This document shows, one piece after another, positions 15,201-25,100 of a DNA stretch of 64,000 nucleotides (position 1 is the first letter of the stretch; each line of letters opens with the position of its first letter). The notes under the pieces were generated by a model. The model was not told where the DNA came from. It searched no databases and saw nothing but the letters and a program-made list of their open reading frames with translations. Source of the stretch: Lamellibrachia columna (taxonomy: Eukaryota > Annelida > Polychaeta > Sabellida > Siboglinidae); the NCBI GenBank assembly GCA_963662155.1, contig OY759273.1, forward strand, positions 27,454,066 through 27,518,065, given 5' to 3'. Both the position numbers and the translations under genes were made by a program.

Positions 15201-18200
15201 ATATATTATGTTGTGGTTACTAGAATCTGCCAGTCTTACGCCCGGCCACACATACAACCAAACCGTTGTAACTCAGCGATCAGTGCAGCTAGACATACAA
15301 TTGGGCCACCAGTTGGCAATTGTGTTGTGGTCACGTATACAACTAACCAGTCGACGATTCGACTGCACCGCCGCCGAAAAAACTGGTGTCTGTAGTGTGA
15401 ACTGCATACGAGCACCTCCCTAGTGATGATAAGCAGTATCAGAAGTAAAATGGCGCCTCTTACAAAAGAACTAAACGTAGCACTCGCCATTGCTGCAATT
15501 TTGTTGGTTCGACGACGTCATTGACGTCAAAGAGAACTGTGGGTTCGACCACATATCAACGGGAGGGAAGAACATGGGGCATTTTATGTTCTTCTGCCAG
15601 CGCTAAGAGAACGCAAGGTTGAGATGTTCTGGAATTTTCTTACGATGCCGGCATATGTCTACATATGCAACTGTCGTCGATCCGACAGATAGCTGATTTG
15701 ATTTTCAAATCCTCCAAAACCAGTTGTGGATCGGCGAAAAAGCCGATCAACGACTAGTCGTGGGTTCAATTTTGTGCCGGTTTGGTTTATGTGTAGCCCG
15801 GGCTTTACAAAACCTCATTCAACTAACCAGCCTTTTTCAGAATATTATCGCCAAGCCGACCTTTCTATCCTGGCATTGAGGGTAGTCACTGCCAGGGTGC
15901 ACGTCGTCCTCAGTGGTTTAGTGTTTACATCACCAATTAAAGAGATGGGAGAAACATAATGTTATCATCCTTGCCGTGAAGAATACACAGTCCACAATGT
16001 TGATAGCCGTTTTTTACACGAAAAATACCGTGCCTACGAAACACCAACATGAAGAAGCAGGGTTCGAAATTAATGGTAGTTCGGGTGTTGCCTCTCAGTG
16101 TTGTTGTCTTGCACAACCTGTTAATGTACATGCCAATGAGAAGATAAATAAAATAAAAATTACATATTTACTGGCAGTATGCATATTCTGTTGTCTGAGT
16201 TTAATGTTACAAAGTTATCTTCAGTTTGCCCAGACCACCAGAAAACCTGATTGCAAGAAAACCCGATTTTGAGAGATGGTGGTCCGTTTCTCCACTGTCC
16301 AGAAAAATTTATTTCTAGCCCTGGAGAAGGACTGCTGAAACAGAGAGGAACCAACTAGGATACAGATCTTGGAGGATGGACGAGAACACAGCTAGAGATC
16401 GTACAAAATGGTGGTGTTACCGAGCAGTATTATGTACTAATTAGGCCTGGTCTGGGTCTACAGCCTAAACTCTTGCATGTAAATGGATGTGTTAACCATT
16501 AAAAAATGTTACGTTATTAAATCTTGTGGTATCCAGTTCTTGGGACTGTTCAAATTGCTTTACACTTCTCTCCCCGCAGACCTGTTTATTCCAACACTAC
16601 CTCAACTTCTCCGGGAAGCATTCAACCATGCTGCTATTACTACACAAATACTACTTGTTCACATATTCACCTGTGTTCAGGGTTGAAAAAAAATCATGAT
16701 TTTTTTATTTAAATCGGATTTTTTTTATTTATTTGATTTAAAAAAAATCTGATATATAGATATTTATATAGATGTTTAAATTTGTAAACTCTTTCAAACG
16801 TGTTCTATTCAAAAACGATTTGGGTTCTTGTCTTAACAGAAGGTATATGATTTTTGCTTATATAAAGACATTAAACAATGTCCACAAGGTTGCATAATCT
16901 GTTTTGGAAAGGAAAGCATGCTGTGTGTCTGTGGCTGTACCAGTGCTAATTATTGTTTGCTGAGAGGGTGGATTAGCACCTGTCCAGGGCTCTGTGTACT
17001 CTAAGGGTCTCTAACCAGAATACAAACTGGTACAGTATTAAACAACTGAGTCAACATACTGAATTGGTAACAACTAGTACAAGCTCTAAGTGGACTTTAA
17101 CCCAGGGCTACTGACTTGAAAAGATACTTCCTCTGGAAGGCAAGTTTGTGTGGCTTCACTGCATTCAGAAAGTGAATAGCTCAAACATACACAATGTCAT
17201 AAAATATTTGACTATCAGGCTATCTGGTGTCAATACAGCTACACAAGTGTGTGCATTTTGTGTTTTGTATTAAAAAAACATACAAAACTTTGTTGATCTC
17301 GATGCTTGTAAACAATTATTTGTGTTAAATATTCATATAAATCAGCAATTAAAAAAACCGGAAGTAAAAAAAACAAACATAAATCAATGATTTATTTTTT
17401 TGGAGTGATTTAAATTATGATTTAAATCAAACAACCATGCCTGTGTTTATTATATTTACAGCACATCTCTCTTTTATTTTATAACGCTAATTAATGTATT
17501 TGTATCGCTAAAGTTGCCAGTCTTGGGCCTGTCGTCGGCACCCATTCTGTACCCTGTCTACAAAGTATAATGTTGTAAGATCTATACCAACTTAGTTTTC
17601 ATAGACAAAATATTTCATAACAGTTTCTGTACGAATTATGGGATAAATAAACGTTTCCTGACTTATACTCTGCCAATTAACAAAGTACAAGAGGTACACT
17701 AGTTAGCAAATTTGTATCCACTTATTATTAACTGACTGGGCAGAATGGAAAGCAAGCCTTGCCTGTCTTAAGGCAAACATACTGCATTAGTTAATCTAGA
17801 TTAAAATGATAACAATGATGACTCACTGAGTGAATACAGAAACTGAACTACTTTCGTTAAAGATCTACACGCAAGCTGATACCTAAAAACATGAAATATG
17901 CATTTAAATGTACGTTATGCAAATCATTTATTTCACCACAAATTGTAACAATATCGGATATTTTCCACAAAACAGATTAAGCCTTCAGTGTGTTTATTCT
18001 AAACAGCCCCTTCTGGGGCTAACACAAGAGTTAGGTTAATAAGCCAATAACAACAACAAATAGTATAATAAATCATACTTGCAACAAAAATGTTGATAAG
18101 GAAAAGTAGGACAAAGAATGTCCAAAGACCACTAACATAGCCATAGGTAGAGGGTCTATGTTGTTGTAAAAACTTTGACAATTTCATTCACCCCACTTTG

Positions 18201-21200
18201 CCAGTGTCTTTCAGAAGGCTAAAAGCTGTTGGTCCCTTCTATCTGGTGTCTATACATACATAATAATAATAATTGACTTCTATGGCGCCTATATCCTCAG
18301 GAACCTGACAACAAAACAGAATCAGTAGGCGTAATCGTAAACAAGGACGCGCAAAAGTCAGTATCAGAACGAGGGACAACCGAACATTTATGGTGGGAAT
18401 GCAATTTGGAATAGATATGTCTTGAGTTTTTTACGGAAAATAGCAATAGTTTTGGATGTTTTCAAAGCGATAGGGAGTTCATTCCAGACCCTAGGCGCAG
18501 CGACAGAGAAAGCACGTTTACCCAAGTTAAGTTTTAGGTACAATAAGTTGTTGTGAAACTGATGATCTTAGCTGCCTAGGGATATTTGAAAGATGCAGGA
18601 GACTAGCCAAGTAGAATGGTTGTTGTGTAGATAGAGCATGATATGCAAGAGTGGACAGCTTAAAATTAATTCGATAAGAAACTGGAAGCCAGTGTAACTG
18701 TTTAAGTAGTGGTAGTGACGGTGAAAACCGAGGCGCCCTGAGAACCACACGTGCCAGACAATTTTGTACTCGTTGGAGTTTAGCCATACATACATACATA
18801 CATATCCTCTTCGGTCTTCAGGCAAAATCTGCCTATGTACCGCTCTTGGCTAGCCTTAGTGTGGTTTTGTAGTCATATTTGACTGCCTGGTTTCGCCAGT
18901 GTTTGTCTAGTCGATTTTTTTAAGCGTATTTACTGACGGTGCAGTGACGACGGTGTCCGGAAGTGAATTCCAAATATTAATGACTCTCTGGCTAAAGAAA
19001 TGCCTCCTTAATTCCCGTTTACTCCGGTCCTTGAACAACTTTAGAGAATGACCCTGTGTGCCTTCGTATAAGTCTTTGTTAAACATATCGTGCGAAAAGG
19101 TAAAAATGCCATGCAAGTATTTATACACATCAATAATATCTCCTCGTAAACGACGATAGGTCAGTGTTGGTAAATTTAATGCCTTTAATCTAGATTCATA
19201 ATCTAAATGTCTCAGTACTGGGACCATCCTAGTAGCTCTTCTCTGGACAGCCTCCAGAGCATCAATATCATGCTGATACTGCGGTGACCAGACTACCACA
19301 CCGTATTCCAAAGTAGGACGGACTAGTCCCTTATATAGATGTAGAAAGGTTGTCCTATCCAAGTATTGATATGTTCGTCGTATTACACCCAGCAATCTAT
19401 TTGTTTTTGACACTGCCTGCTGTACCTGTTGTGTAAATTTTAACTGGTCATCAACTAGGATGCCCAGGTCTTTCTCTACATGGCTACACTCCGGAGGATT
19501 TGCACCTGTTTCTGTTGTCAAAGTATAAGTAAATTCTGGGTGCCCATGTCCAATTCTTAGAACTTTGCATTTATCTGGGTGAAATTTTAACTGCCACTTT
19601 TCAGCCCAGTCTTGTAATCTGTCTATGTCTTTCTGTAGGTTTATACAATCTTGCCTCGTTGAAGTTTTGTGATATATTTTTGTATCGTCCGCGAAAATCT
19701 TCATGTCACATGTTACAACATTTGTTAAATCATTAATATATAGTATAAAAAGAATCGGTCCAAGGACACTGCCCTGTGGTACCCCACTTACTACTTCCGA
19801 CCACGAAGATGCTGCTCCATTTACTAATACACAGTGTTTGCGACAGGTGAGAAATGTTTCAATCTATTTAAGAAGTTTTCCCTTTATTCCGTATCCTTTT
19901 AACTTTGCGAGTAGTCTCTGGTGTGGTACTGAGTCAAAAGCCTTCTTTAAATCCATGTATATTGCATCCACACATTCTCCATCATCTAATATTTTGGTCC
20001 AGTCTTCCAATGTTGAGATTAGTTGTGTGGTACATGATCTCCCAGCAATGAAACCATGCTGTTGGTCTGCAATTAATTAGTTTTTTCCATGTGTGTTATT
20101 ATGGCATCTTTGATCAGGGATTCCATGACTTTACATGCCACTGCTGTCAAGCTAACTGGCCTGTAGTTTGCCGCTAGGTGTCTACTGCCTTTCTTGAATA
20201 TTGGCGATACAGTTGCAATTTTCCAGACTTTTGGTAGTATGCCTGTATCCAGTGACTTCCTGAATATGATGAACAGTGGCATTTTCAATTCTTTAGCAAG
20301 CTCTTTTAGTACCCGGGGATGTATGCCATCAGGACCTGGTGATTTCCCGATTTTGAGATTTTCCAATTTCTTTTCAACATCGTCAGCAGTGAAGTTGATA
20401 TCTAGATTATCAATTCCCTGATGCTCCTCAAATGTTGGCACATTTATTAGGTCTTCTCTAGTAAAGACATCGCTAAAGAATTTACACAGGACCTCTGCCT
20501 TCTCTTTATCTGTGGTTGTCAGTTCTGCATTTTCCTCCGTTTGGAGATCACCAATTCTTGGTCTTGTTTTCATCTCTGACCGAGCATAGCTCCAGAAATG
20601 CTTTGGGTTACTTTTAATATCATTTGCTATGGACTGCTCCAGTGTCTTGACTGCTTGTCGAGTAGCCTTTCTTGCTTGATTCCTAGCTTTGGTGTAATCT
20701 AGGTAGTCTTTCCATTCCTTTGTCCATAGGTACTTTTTCCAAGCCTTATGTTTCTTTCTCACTTTGTCCAGTGTTTTCGCATTCATCCATACTGGCTTAT
20801 ATTTTCTTGTTTGCCCTGATTTCTTCTTTGGGATACATTCGTGCTCTGCCTGTTTAAGCCTACTTATAAGCAATTCCCAGCTCTCCTCTGCATCAAGATT
20901 CACGAATTTGGTTTCCCAGTCATCTTGCAGCATTCCTCGTAATTTTTGATAGTTTCCTTTCTCATACAGAAATGATTTGCCACTTTGACCTGTAACTGGT
21001 GTTTGACATTGGTACGTGAATGTGATCAAACAGTGATCGCTCTTTCCGAGAGGATCCTTTACATCGTAGTTGTTTACCATTTCGTCTTCATTTGTAAATA
21101 TCAAGTCTAATAGATGTGGGACTTGGTTTACCCTGTAGCATGTTGGTTCCATGATATGTTGTGTAATAAAAGCCAGGGGAAGTAAAAGATCACACAAAGG

Positions 21201-21806
21201 GAATGGAAAAAACCTATTGTGGACTCAGTATGCCTCAATGACATACTGAAAGTCTATGTCTATGACATATTAGAGGAGGTGTGGTGATCTTGATCTCTAA
21301 ACTCACTAGTCACTATACTACCTCCCAGTTTAACTGTGATCAGCTGTAAAGGGAGGATCTCATCAAGCACCAGTGACAATCAATACACATATATGCAGAC
21401 ATCTGGCGACACAAAGATGACCCATTGTGTCGTTTGCCCAGACCCCCGTGTTGAACTCAATTGCACCCGTCCTGTTTTCATGCTGGCCATCGACACGGAC
21501 CAACGCCATCATGTAACACAATGACCGAGAACAAAGAAAACCCACACAATTTCATCAAATTTGACCATATATCCAACTGAATGTTTTTTAAATATCGACA
21601 CACATCGATGGTATACAAACCTTGAAATAGCCGCCTTCGTAAAGAGTCCCAGGTGGACCGAAAATTGCCACTTCCCATTCAGAAATATCTTCGTCGTTTG
21701 CTAGCTGAACGCGAAATCCCTCAACGGGTTCCCCTTGAATTTTCTTCAGTTCCAATTGTAAAGCCCGGATTGCGCTGCTGGGAGTGTTGGTCGGACTCTG
21801 TGCCAT
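9043..21806 (-). CDS. UBE2R2: Ubiquitin-conjugating enzyme E2 R (Cdc34-type), five exons
   Basis: Cdc34-type E2s take ubiquitin from E1 as a thioester and build K48 chains on substrates held by SCF (cullin-RING) ligases in nucleus and cytosol. Exons in sense order: 21806-21621, 11799-11713, 10668-10571, 10060-9926 and 9271-9043. Every junction is GT-AG and the joined frame is 244 aa plus TGA, close to the 236-238 aa of human UBE2R1/UBE2R2. Residues 1-62 hold the N-terminal helix, EEPVEGF-like and EGGYFK motifs; 63-91 include [10 protein letters not shown] and KMWHPNVYE. The catalytic Cys96 lies in [12 protein letters not shown] and is followed by the acidic Cdc34 loop [17 protein letters not shown]. 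The C-terminus is an acidic tail with 11 consecutive Asp (219-229), ending [11 protein letters not shown] at the start and DSGN at the end favour UBE2R2 over UBE2R1, but an invertebrate may have only one UBE2R gene. The gene is head to head with PTPN9. Confidence 0.96.
9926..10060 (-). CDS. UBE2R2: UBE2R exon 4 (residues 124-168)
   Basis: Acceptor ATTTTAG, donor GTTTGT. Encodes [18 protein letters not shown] and the charged helix [12 protein letters not shown]. Confidence 0.97.
10140..10440 (+). repeat. Dispersed repeat family A, copy 2
   Basis: In UBE2R intron 3. Shares TTTTTAACAAAAGTAGGCAC, CCCTTTTATTAAACCGACT and GAACATCAAGGAACCTGATT with the other three copies, and has a poly-G interruption near 10210. 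Confidence 0.75.
10571..10668 (-). CDS. UBE2R2: UBE2R exon 3 with catalytic Cys96 and acidic loop
   Basis: Acceptor TTTTCAG, donor GTGGGT, ends in phase 2. Contains the thioester Cys in [11 protein letters not shown] and the Cdc34-specific insertion [15 protein letters not shown]. Confidence 0.97.
10720..11700. other. UBE2R intron 2, AT-rich, no gene
   Basis: Very AT-rich sequence dominated by TAATAAATT-type words from about 11090 to 11540. Apart from the flanking splice sites I see no coding or structured feature. Confidence 0.6.
11713..11799 (-). CDS. UBE2R2: UBE2R exon 2 (residues 63-91)
   Basis: Acceptor AACAG, donor GTAAGT. Encodes [17 protein letters not shown] and [10 protein letters not shown], the E2 beta-sheet leading to the active-site loop. 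Confidence 0.96.
12370..12710. repeat. 48-bp minisatellite in UBE2R intron 1
   Basis: Seven copies of a 48-bp unit containing TTTTGCATCCCCTGACATAG and CAGGCAGAAGAATGG. Because 48 is divisible by 3, both strands stay open across the array (16-aa repeats on each strand). There is no sign of a real gene. Confidence 0.95.
12950..13698. mobile_element. TIR element with GCATGGGGTCA ends
   Basis: The left end GCATGGGGTCAATTC is the inverted match of the right end GAACTGACCCCATGC. Both termini carry many ATTCCAATTCCAA words, and the interior is AT-rich and non-coding. Length is about 750 bp; superfamily not assigned. Confidence 0.7.
13750..15190. other. UBE2R intron 1 segment without recognised feature
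   Basis: AT-rich sequence with a short poly-G run near 14812. Small open frames show no domain. I see nothing further in it. Confidence 0.5.
15239..15804. mobile_element. PIF/Harbinger-type element, 566 bp, inserted in SINE
   Basis: The imperfect TIRs (about 26 bp) start CGCCCGGCCACACATA on the left; the right end read inward is AGCCCGGGCTACACATA. Each side is flanked by TTA (15236-15238 and 15805-15807), the 3-bp target typical of PIF/Harbinger. The empty site in the SINE copy at 46.6 kb reads GTCTTACGAAACC, which confirms the insertion point. A broken Harbinger transposase N-terminus lies inside. Confidence 0.85.
15450..15674 (+). pseudogene. Harbinger transposase N-terminal remnant
   Basis: From ATG at 15450 the frame reads a hydrophobic and Arg-rich start, meets one in-frame TGA, then continues [18 protein letters not shown] and [16 protein letters not shown]. 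This pattern is typical of HARBI1/ALP1-like transposase N-termini (WV-P-...-G-F--L--EL...F--F-RM). The DDE catalytic domain is absent, so the element is non-autonomous. Confidence 0.65.
16678..17443. mobile_element. Probable hAT-like MITE with ATGATTTAAATCA ends
   Basis: The left end CAGGGTTGAAAAAAAATCAT is an imperfect inverted match of the right end, which read inward is CAGGCATGGTTGTTTGATTT. Both ends are rich in ATCATGATTT/GATTTAAATC words. The interior is non-coding. Confidence 0.6.
17485..17705 (+). repeat. Dispersed repeat family B, copy 1
   Basis: Inverted copy of 25975-26180: shares GGCACCCATTC, CCCTGTCTACAAAGT, ATAAACGTTTCCTGACTTAT and CTGCCAATTAACAAAGTACA in reverse complement. 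Confidence 0.8.
18176..18250 (+). mobile_element. SINE family 3 fragment
   Basis: TTTCATTCACCCCACTTTGC, GTGTCTTTCAGAAGGCTAAA and TCTGGTGTCTAT match, in reverse complement, the SINE at about 24160-24412. Confidence 0.55.
18262..18783 (-). mobile_element. LINE 3' fragment (RT C-terminus plus ATT-rich tail)
   Basis: Read on the minus strand it encodes [20 protein letters not shown] and [19 protein letters not shown], a conserved RT-downstream region of CR1/jockey-type LINEs, then [16 protein letters not shown] after a stop or frame break. It ends in an (ATT)n-like tail at about 18262-18276 (plus strand ATAATAATAATAATTG). 5' truncated; its junction is the tail of the next LINE. Confidence 0.8.
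18907..19704 (-). pseudogene. LINE ORF2 RT C-terminal half
   Basis: 265-codon open frame from the FADD motif to the ORF end. It carries the RT palm Asp pair (ADD), a GIL.DD.L motif and the C-terminal thumb/connection. It is separated from the 5' half by the stop at 19866-19864. Confidence 0.9.
20073..21197 (-). pseudogene. LINE ORF2, endonuclease end and RT N-terminal half
   Basis: 374-codon open frame with the endonuclease C-terminus (SDH motif), a charged linker and RT blocks up to [13 protein letters not shown]. It then loses frame by one base before LIADQQHGF. The endonuclease N-terminus is missing. Confidence 0.9.
21621..21806 (-). CDS. UBE2R2: UBE2R exon 1 (residues 1-62)
   Basis: Starts at ATG (21806-21804) and ends with EGGYFK before the donor GTTTGT, phase 0. 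The fold-core segment [11 protein letters not shown] is present; vertebrates have PPNT here. The following intron is 9.8 kb. Confidence 0.95.
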
Positions 21807-21923
21807 GCCTGAAAGAAGTCTGTGGGTGTCTGTGGAATACTGGAAGAATATTACAAAGGAATAAGTACGACAACCTAGGTCACTCTGTGATCTGTTTCTC
21901 CCGATGAAAATATGGCTGGTTTA

Positions 21924-21931
21924 TGACGTCA
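21924..21931. promoter_or_regulatory. CRE/ATF site TGACGTCA
   Basis: Perfect palindromic cAMP response element, 118 bp upstream of the UBE2R ATG and 233 bp upstream of the PTPN9 ATG. Related TGACGTC words occur at 21975-21982 and 22177-22184. Confidence 0.6.
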
Positions 21932-22016
21932 TAGTTACTGCCGTAAAACGGCCTGGTCTTTATGATTAATTTGTTGACGTCCACATTTCCCCGAATGCAA
22001 AATGTATGCAAAGTTA

Positions 22017-22032
22017 TGCGCAAATTTGCGCA
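22017..22032. promoter_or_regulatory. 16-bp perfect palindrome TGCGCAAATTTGCGCA
   Basis: Lies midway between the divergent UBE2R and PTPN9 starts. Its arms resemble E2F/NRF1-type TTTGCGC words, but the factor is unknown. The symmetry would suit a bidirectional promoter. Confidence 0.45.
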
Positions 22033-22163
22033 GATGCATTATACATGGATCACATTTATAACAAATGACTGTCAATATACTTTAATAATAACAATTTCAG
22101 TGGTTGACACACATTTGCGACTAATCAATGGAAAAGTGCGACCAGTTTGGGGCAATCCGGAAC

Positions 22164-22196
22164 ATGGCCGCTGTGTTGACGTCTGACGAAGAACAG
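22164..22196 (+). CDS. PTPN9: PTPN9 exon 1 (residues 1-11)
   Basis: [11 protein letters not shown] followed by the donor GTAATG, phase 0. It joins exon 2 to give [11 protein letters not shown], which matches the family. The following intron is 20.8 kb. Confidence 0.8.
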
Positions 22197-25100
22197 GTAA
22201 TGTTGCATTTTAACTTCTTTTGTGGCATTAGTCACCAATACACCGTGTGTTTTAAGTGCAGTAAGCCATCACATGTTTCAATGGTAGTGCTAACAATGTC
22301 ACAACGTATGTGCATTAGGTCACCGAGTGAAGATTTCAGATGACCGGGGGTTGGGTTTCTTCGTTCTTCTAGTTCTACCGGGTACGAGTCAACCCTCTCT
22401 CCAAGGCTTACAGACTCGGTGTGAGTGCACACGTGCTATATTTATATATCTGGAAGAAAGAGGAGAAAAGATGACAGTATGCGTGTAGTACTGTAATTTA
22501 AGGAGGGGAAAAGTTGATGCAATATTAATTATTCAATAATTTATTAATGTTGCAAGCTGGAGATTCCTTTCAACGTTCGTACTGACTGACAGTGACTGTC
22601 AACTTCAAGAAAAAACTGGGGCTTGGCGTTTGAGAATGCAGGCAGAGAGAACATTTTGTATTTCCGTTTTCAGTAACATGTGTAATGACAAATATTACGA
22701 AACGAAAGCACATGAGGTAGTAGTCTGATTTGTCATGTGCATTTCTTTTTCGTTTTTTTTACTTAGAAGTTAACTTATGTAGTCTAAAGTATACACTTTT
22801 TTGCTTAATCATTGTTAGTCAATAGCTGTGTGCTGTGCACTAACAGTCGGCACTAATCAGGTGTTTTCTGTTGACCCAACTCGACCATCTGCAGTATGCT
22901 GGCCACACACATACATCATTTGATCATGTAATATCCAAAGGCATCGTTGCAGCAGATGCGTATCTGGATAATTAGGGTCATTCCATGTCAAAACAACCAA
23001 TGGCAAAAAAGTTGATGTCTCAGAATTTACTTAAATTCAACATGAGCGCTCCTACAAAAAATTTAGGATTTGTGTCTGTAACACCCTATGATGTAAACGG
23101 GGTAAGCGCCCAAAACGCAGCCGTTATTTTGATCTGTTTTCAGGTGCTTCTAACTTAAGAAATCTACAAGTTACAGATCTGAAATTTGCTGAATATAGAC
23201 ATATTGGTGCAGATTATCTTTTGTAATATTCAGAAATGATAAGACAATGGGTATACTGGGTGCACGAAAATGGAAAATAACGTTTAAAACAATTTATGAG
23301 AAGGATTTCCACAGTCTGCATTTCATTGGTGTATGACAGTATAATGTCCAAATTGCTACCATCTATTGTCTTTACGAATTTCAGCACCCAAAATGAGAAT
23401 GTGGGACAAGTCGTATGACCACCATTTTTTAAATGTGCATAGTTCTTTATTAGGTAAATTATATATTAAAATTTCAGTATGGTATTCGGTCTCATTTAAT
23501 TTATATTGCAGGTGAAAGTTACTATTCTGCCCAATGGTGTTTTTCTCCTAAATTTATAAAAAAATTGCCAAAATAAAATCCAAAATAAAAGTGGCAGAAC
23601 ACCATCCTGAAATTTTAATATATTGTTTATCTAATATAGGACTATTTACAGTAAAAAAAAATGTGGTCATAGAACTTGTCCCATGTTCTCGTTTTGGGTG
23701 CTGAAATTCATAAAATATAGAAAAAGTTAAAGTTAGGCTGAATTATTCTGAAAGTATAACAACTAGAAGTCTACTGAACTAATAGTTTATTGTCAGTATC
23801 CCTGACAATATATGGTGACAATTTGGACATTGTGCTGTAGCACAACAATGAAATACAGACTGCCTTTTTTTGATGTTATTTTCCATTTTCGTGCACTCTG
23901 TATACCCATTGTCCTATCATACTTGAAATTTGCATAGATAATCAGCACCAATATGTCTATATATCCAGCAAATTTCAGACACGTTGCTTGCAAAACAAAT
24001 TAGAAGCACTTGCAAACAGATTAAAATAATGGGTGCGATGCTTTTGCAGAAGTGCTCAGGTATAGTGACTTATTCATTGGTTAAAATATAAGCACGTTCT
24101 GAGACATCACCTTTTTTAATTTCCCAAGAATTGGTTGATTTGACACGGAGTGACCCATTACTCCGCAGAGTCCTACTAAGATATTGCACCGATGTTTTAT
24201 TTCAGTGTGTCCTTCTCTAGAGTTAATGAGTCTATGACGGGTTTTTTCATTTCCCTGCATGGGCTCTTTTGTTTCCCCTGGCATCGACACCAGATAGGTT
24301 TTAGCATCTGTTCCGATAGACACAGGCAAAGTGGGGTGAATGAAATTGAACCACTGTCATTTTGGTCGACAGGCGGATACCGTGACCATTAGACCACTGC
24401 TCTCCACTAGACCACATCTCCTAACTAGACCACAGCTCCTCATTGTGTAACAATGAGACTAAAATTAAGGTAGTGTATATGTTGAAGCACGGAATATATA
24501 AATATACAACTGTTTTACAAGACATTGTAACACTGAATTTACTAACTTATTTATGACATCTAGGTTAAAAATAATATACCTTTATACACATTCCATTTGT
24601 AGAATGATTTGTATTCAACGGGTTATTGGGCAAAACTGCCGTGTAAGCCGTTCTATGACTATGACATCCGTTATTGGTCCAATTTATTTTTTTCAATGGC
24701 AATTTAATGTTGGTTGATATAATGACAACCATTATTGGCCCATTTGGTTTTTGCACTGGTAAACCAATGCAAGTTGAGCAAATGTCAAATGACAGCCATT
24801 GTTGGTCGAATTAGGTTTTTTTAATGGCATACCAAGTCCGGTTTAACCATTATTGGCCCAATCAAGTCTTACTAGCTGTGCAGAGAGGTTGGCATTATTC
24901 ACGTTATGGCACCTGCATATAATAATAATAGTGAGGTTAGCTTTATCACCTGCACATAATAATAGAAGAAGAACCAACACATGAAGGTTCACGAAAAAGT
25001 AACTTGAAATTTTATTTTAACTATATAAACATGGAAGTAATGTTTAAAGCATCTTAAGACTAAGTGCATGCATGCAAATACGTCTAATGTGAACAAATAT

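Larger units (their letters stand above)
15205..16045 (-). mobile_element. SINE family 1 copy, split by a DNA transposon
   Basis: The tail (about 15205-15238) and body (15808-16045) match the uninterrupted copy at 46618-46940: TATGTTGTGGTTACTAG, CAAGCCGACCTTTCTATCC, CACTGCCAGGGTGCA, TGAAGAATACACAGTCC. The tRNA-like head is lost at about 16045. Confidence 0.8.
18784..21200 (-). mobile_element. 5'-truncated non-LTR retrotransposon (CR1/jockey group), nearly intact RT
   Basis: The minus-strand frame begins in the end of an endonuclease domain ([20 protein letters not shown]), continues through a linker and the RT start ([29 protein letters not shown]), the FADDTKI catalytic motif near 19690 and the RT thumb ([29 protein letters not shown]), and stops at about 18907. 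A short 3' UTR ends in a (TATG)n tail at 18784-18804. Two lesions are visible: a frameshift near 20075-20080 and an in-frame stop at 19866-19864. The element is in UBE2R intron 1, same strand as the gene. Confidence 0.93.
21807..22163. promoter_or_regulatory. Putative bidirectional promoter of UBE2R and PTPN9
   Basis: 357 bp separate the two start codons on opposite strands, so both core promoters and 5' UTRs must lie here unless there are upstream non-coding exons. A possible acceptor (ATTTCAG at 22094-22100) means a 5' UTR intron for PTPN9 cannot be excluded. No TATA box at a convincing position was seen. Confidence 0.6.
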
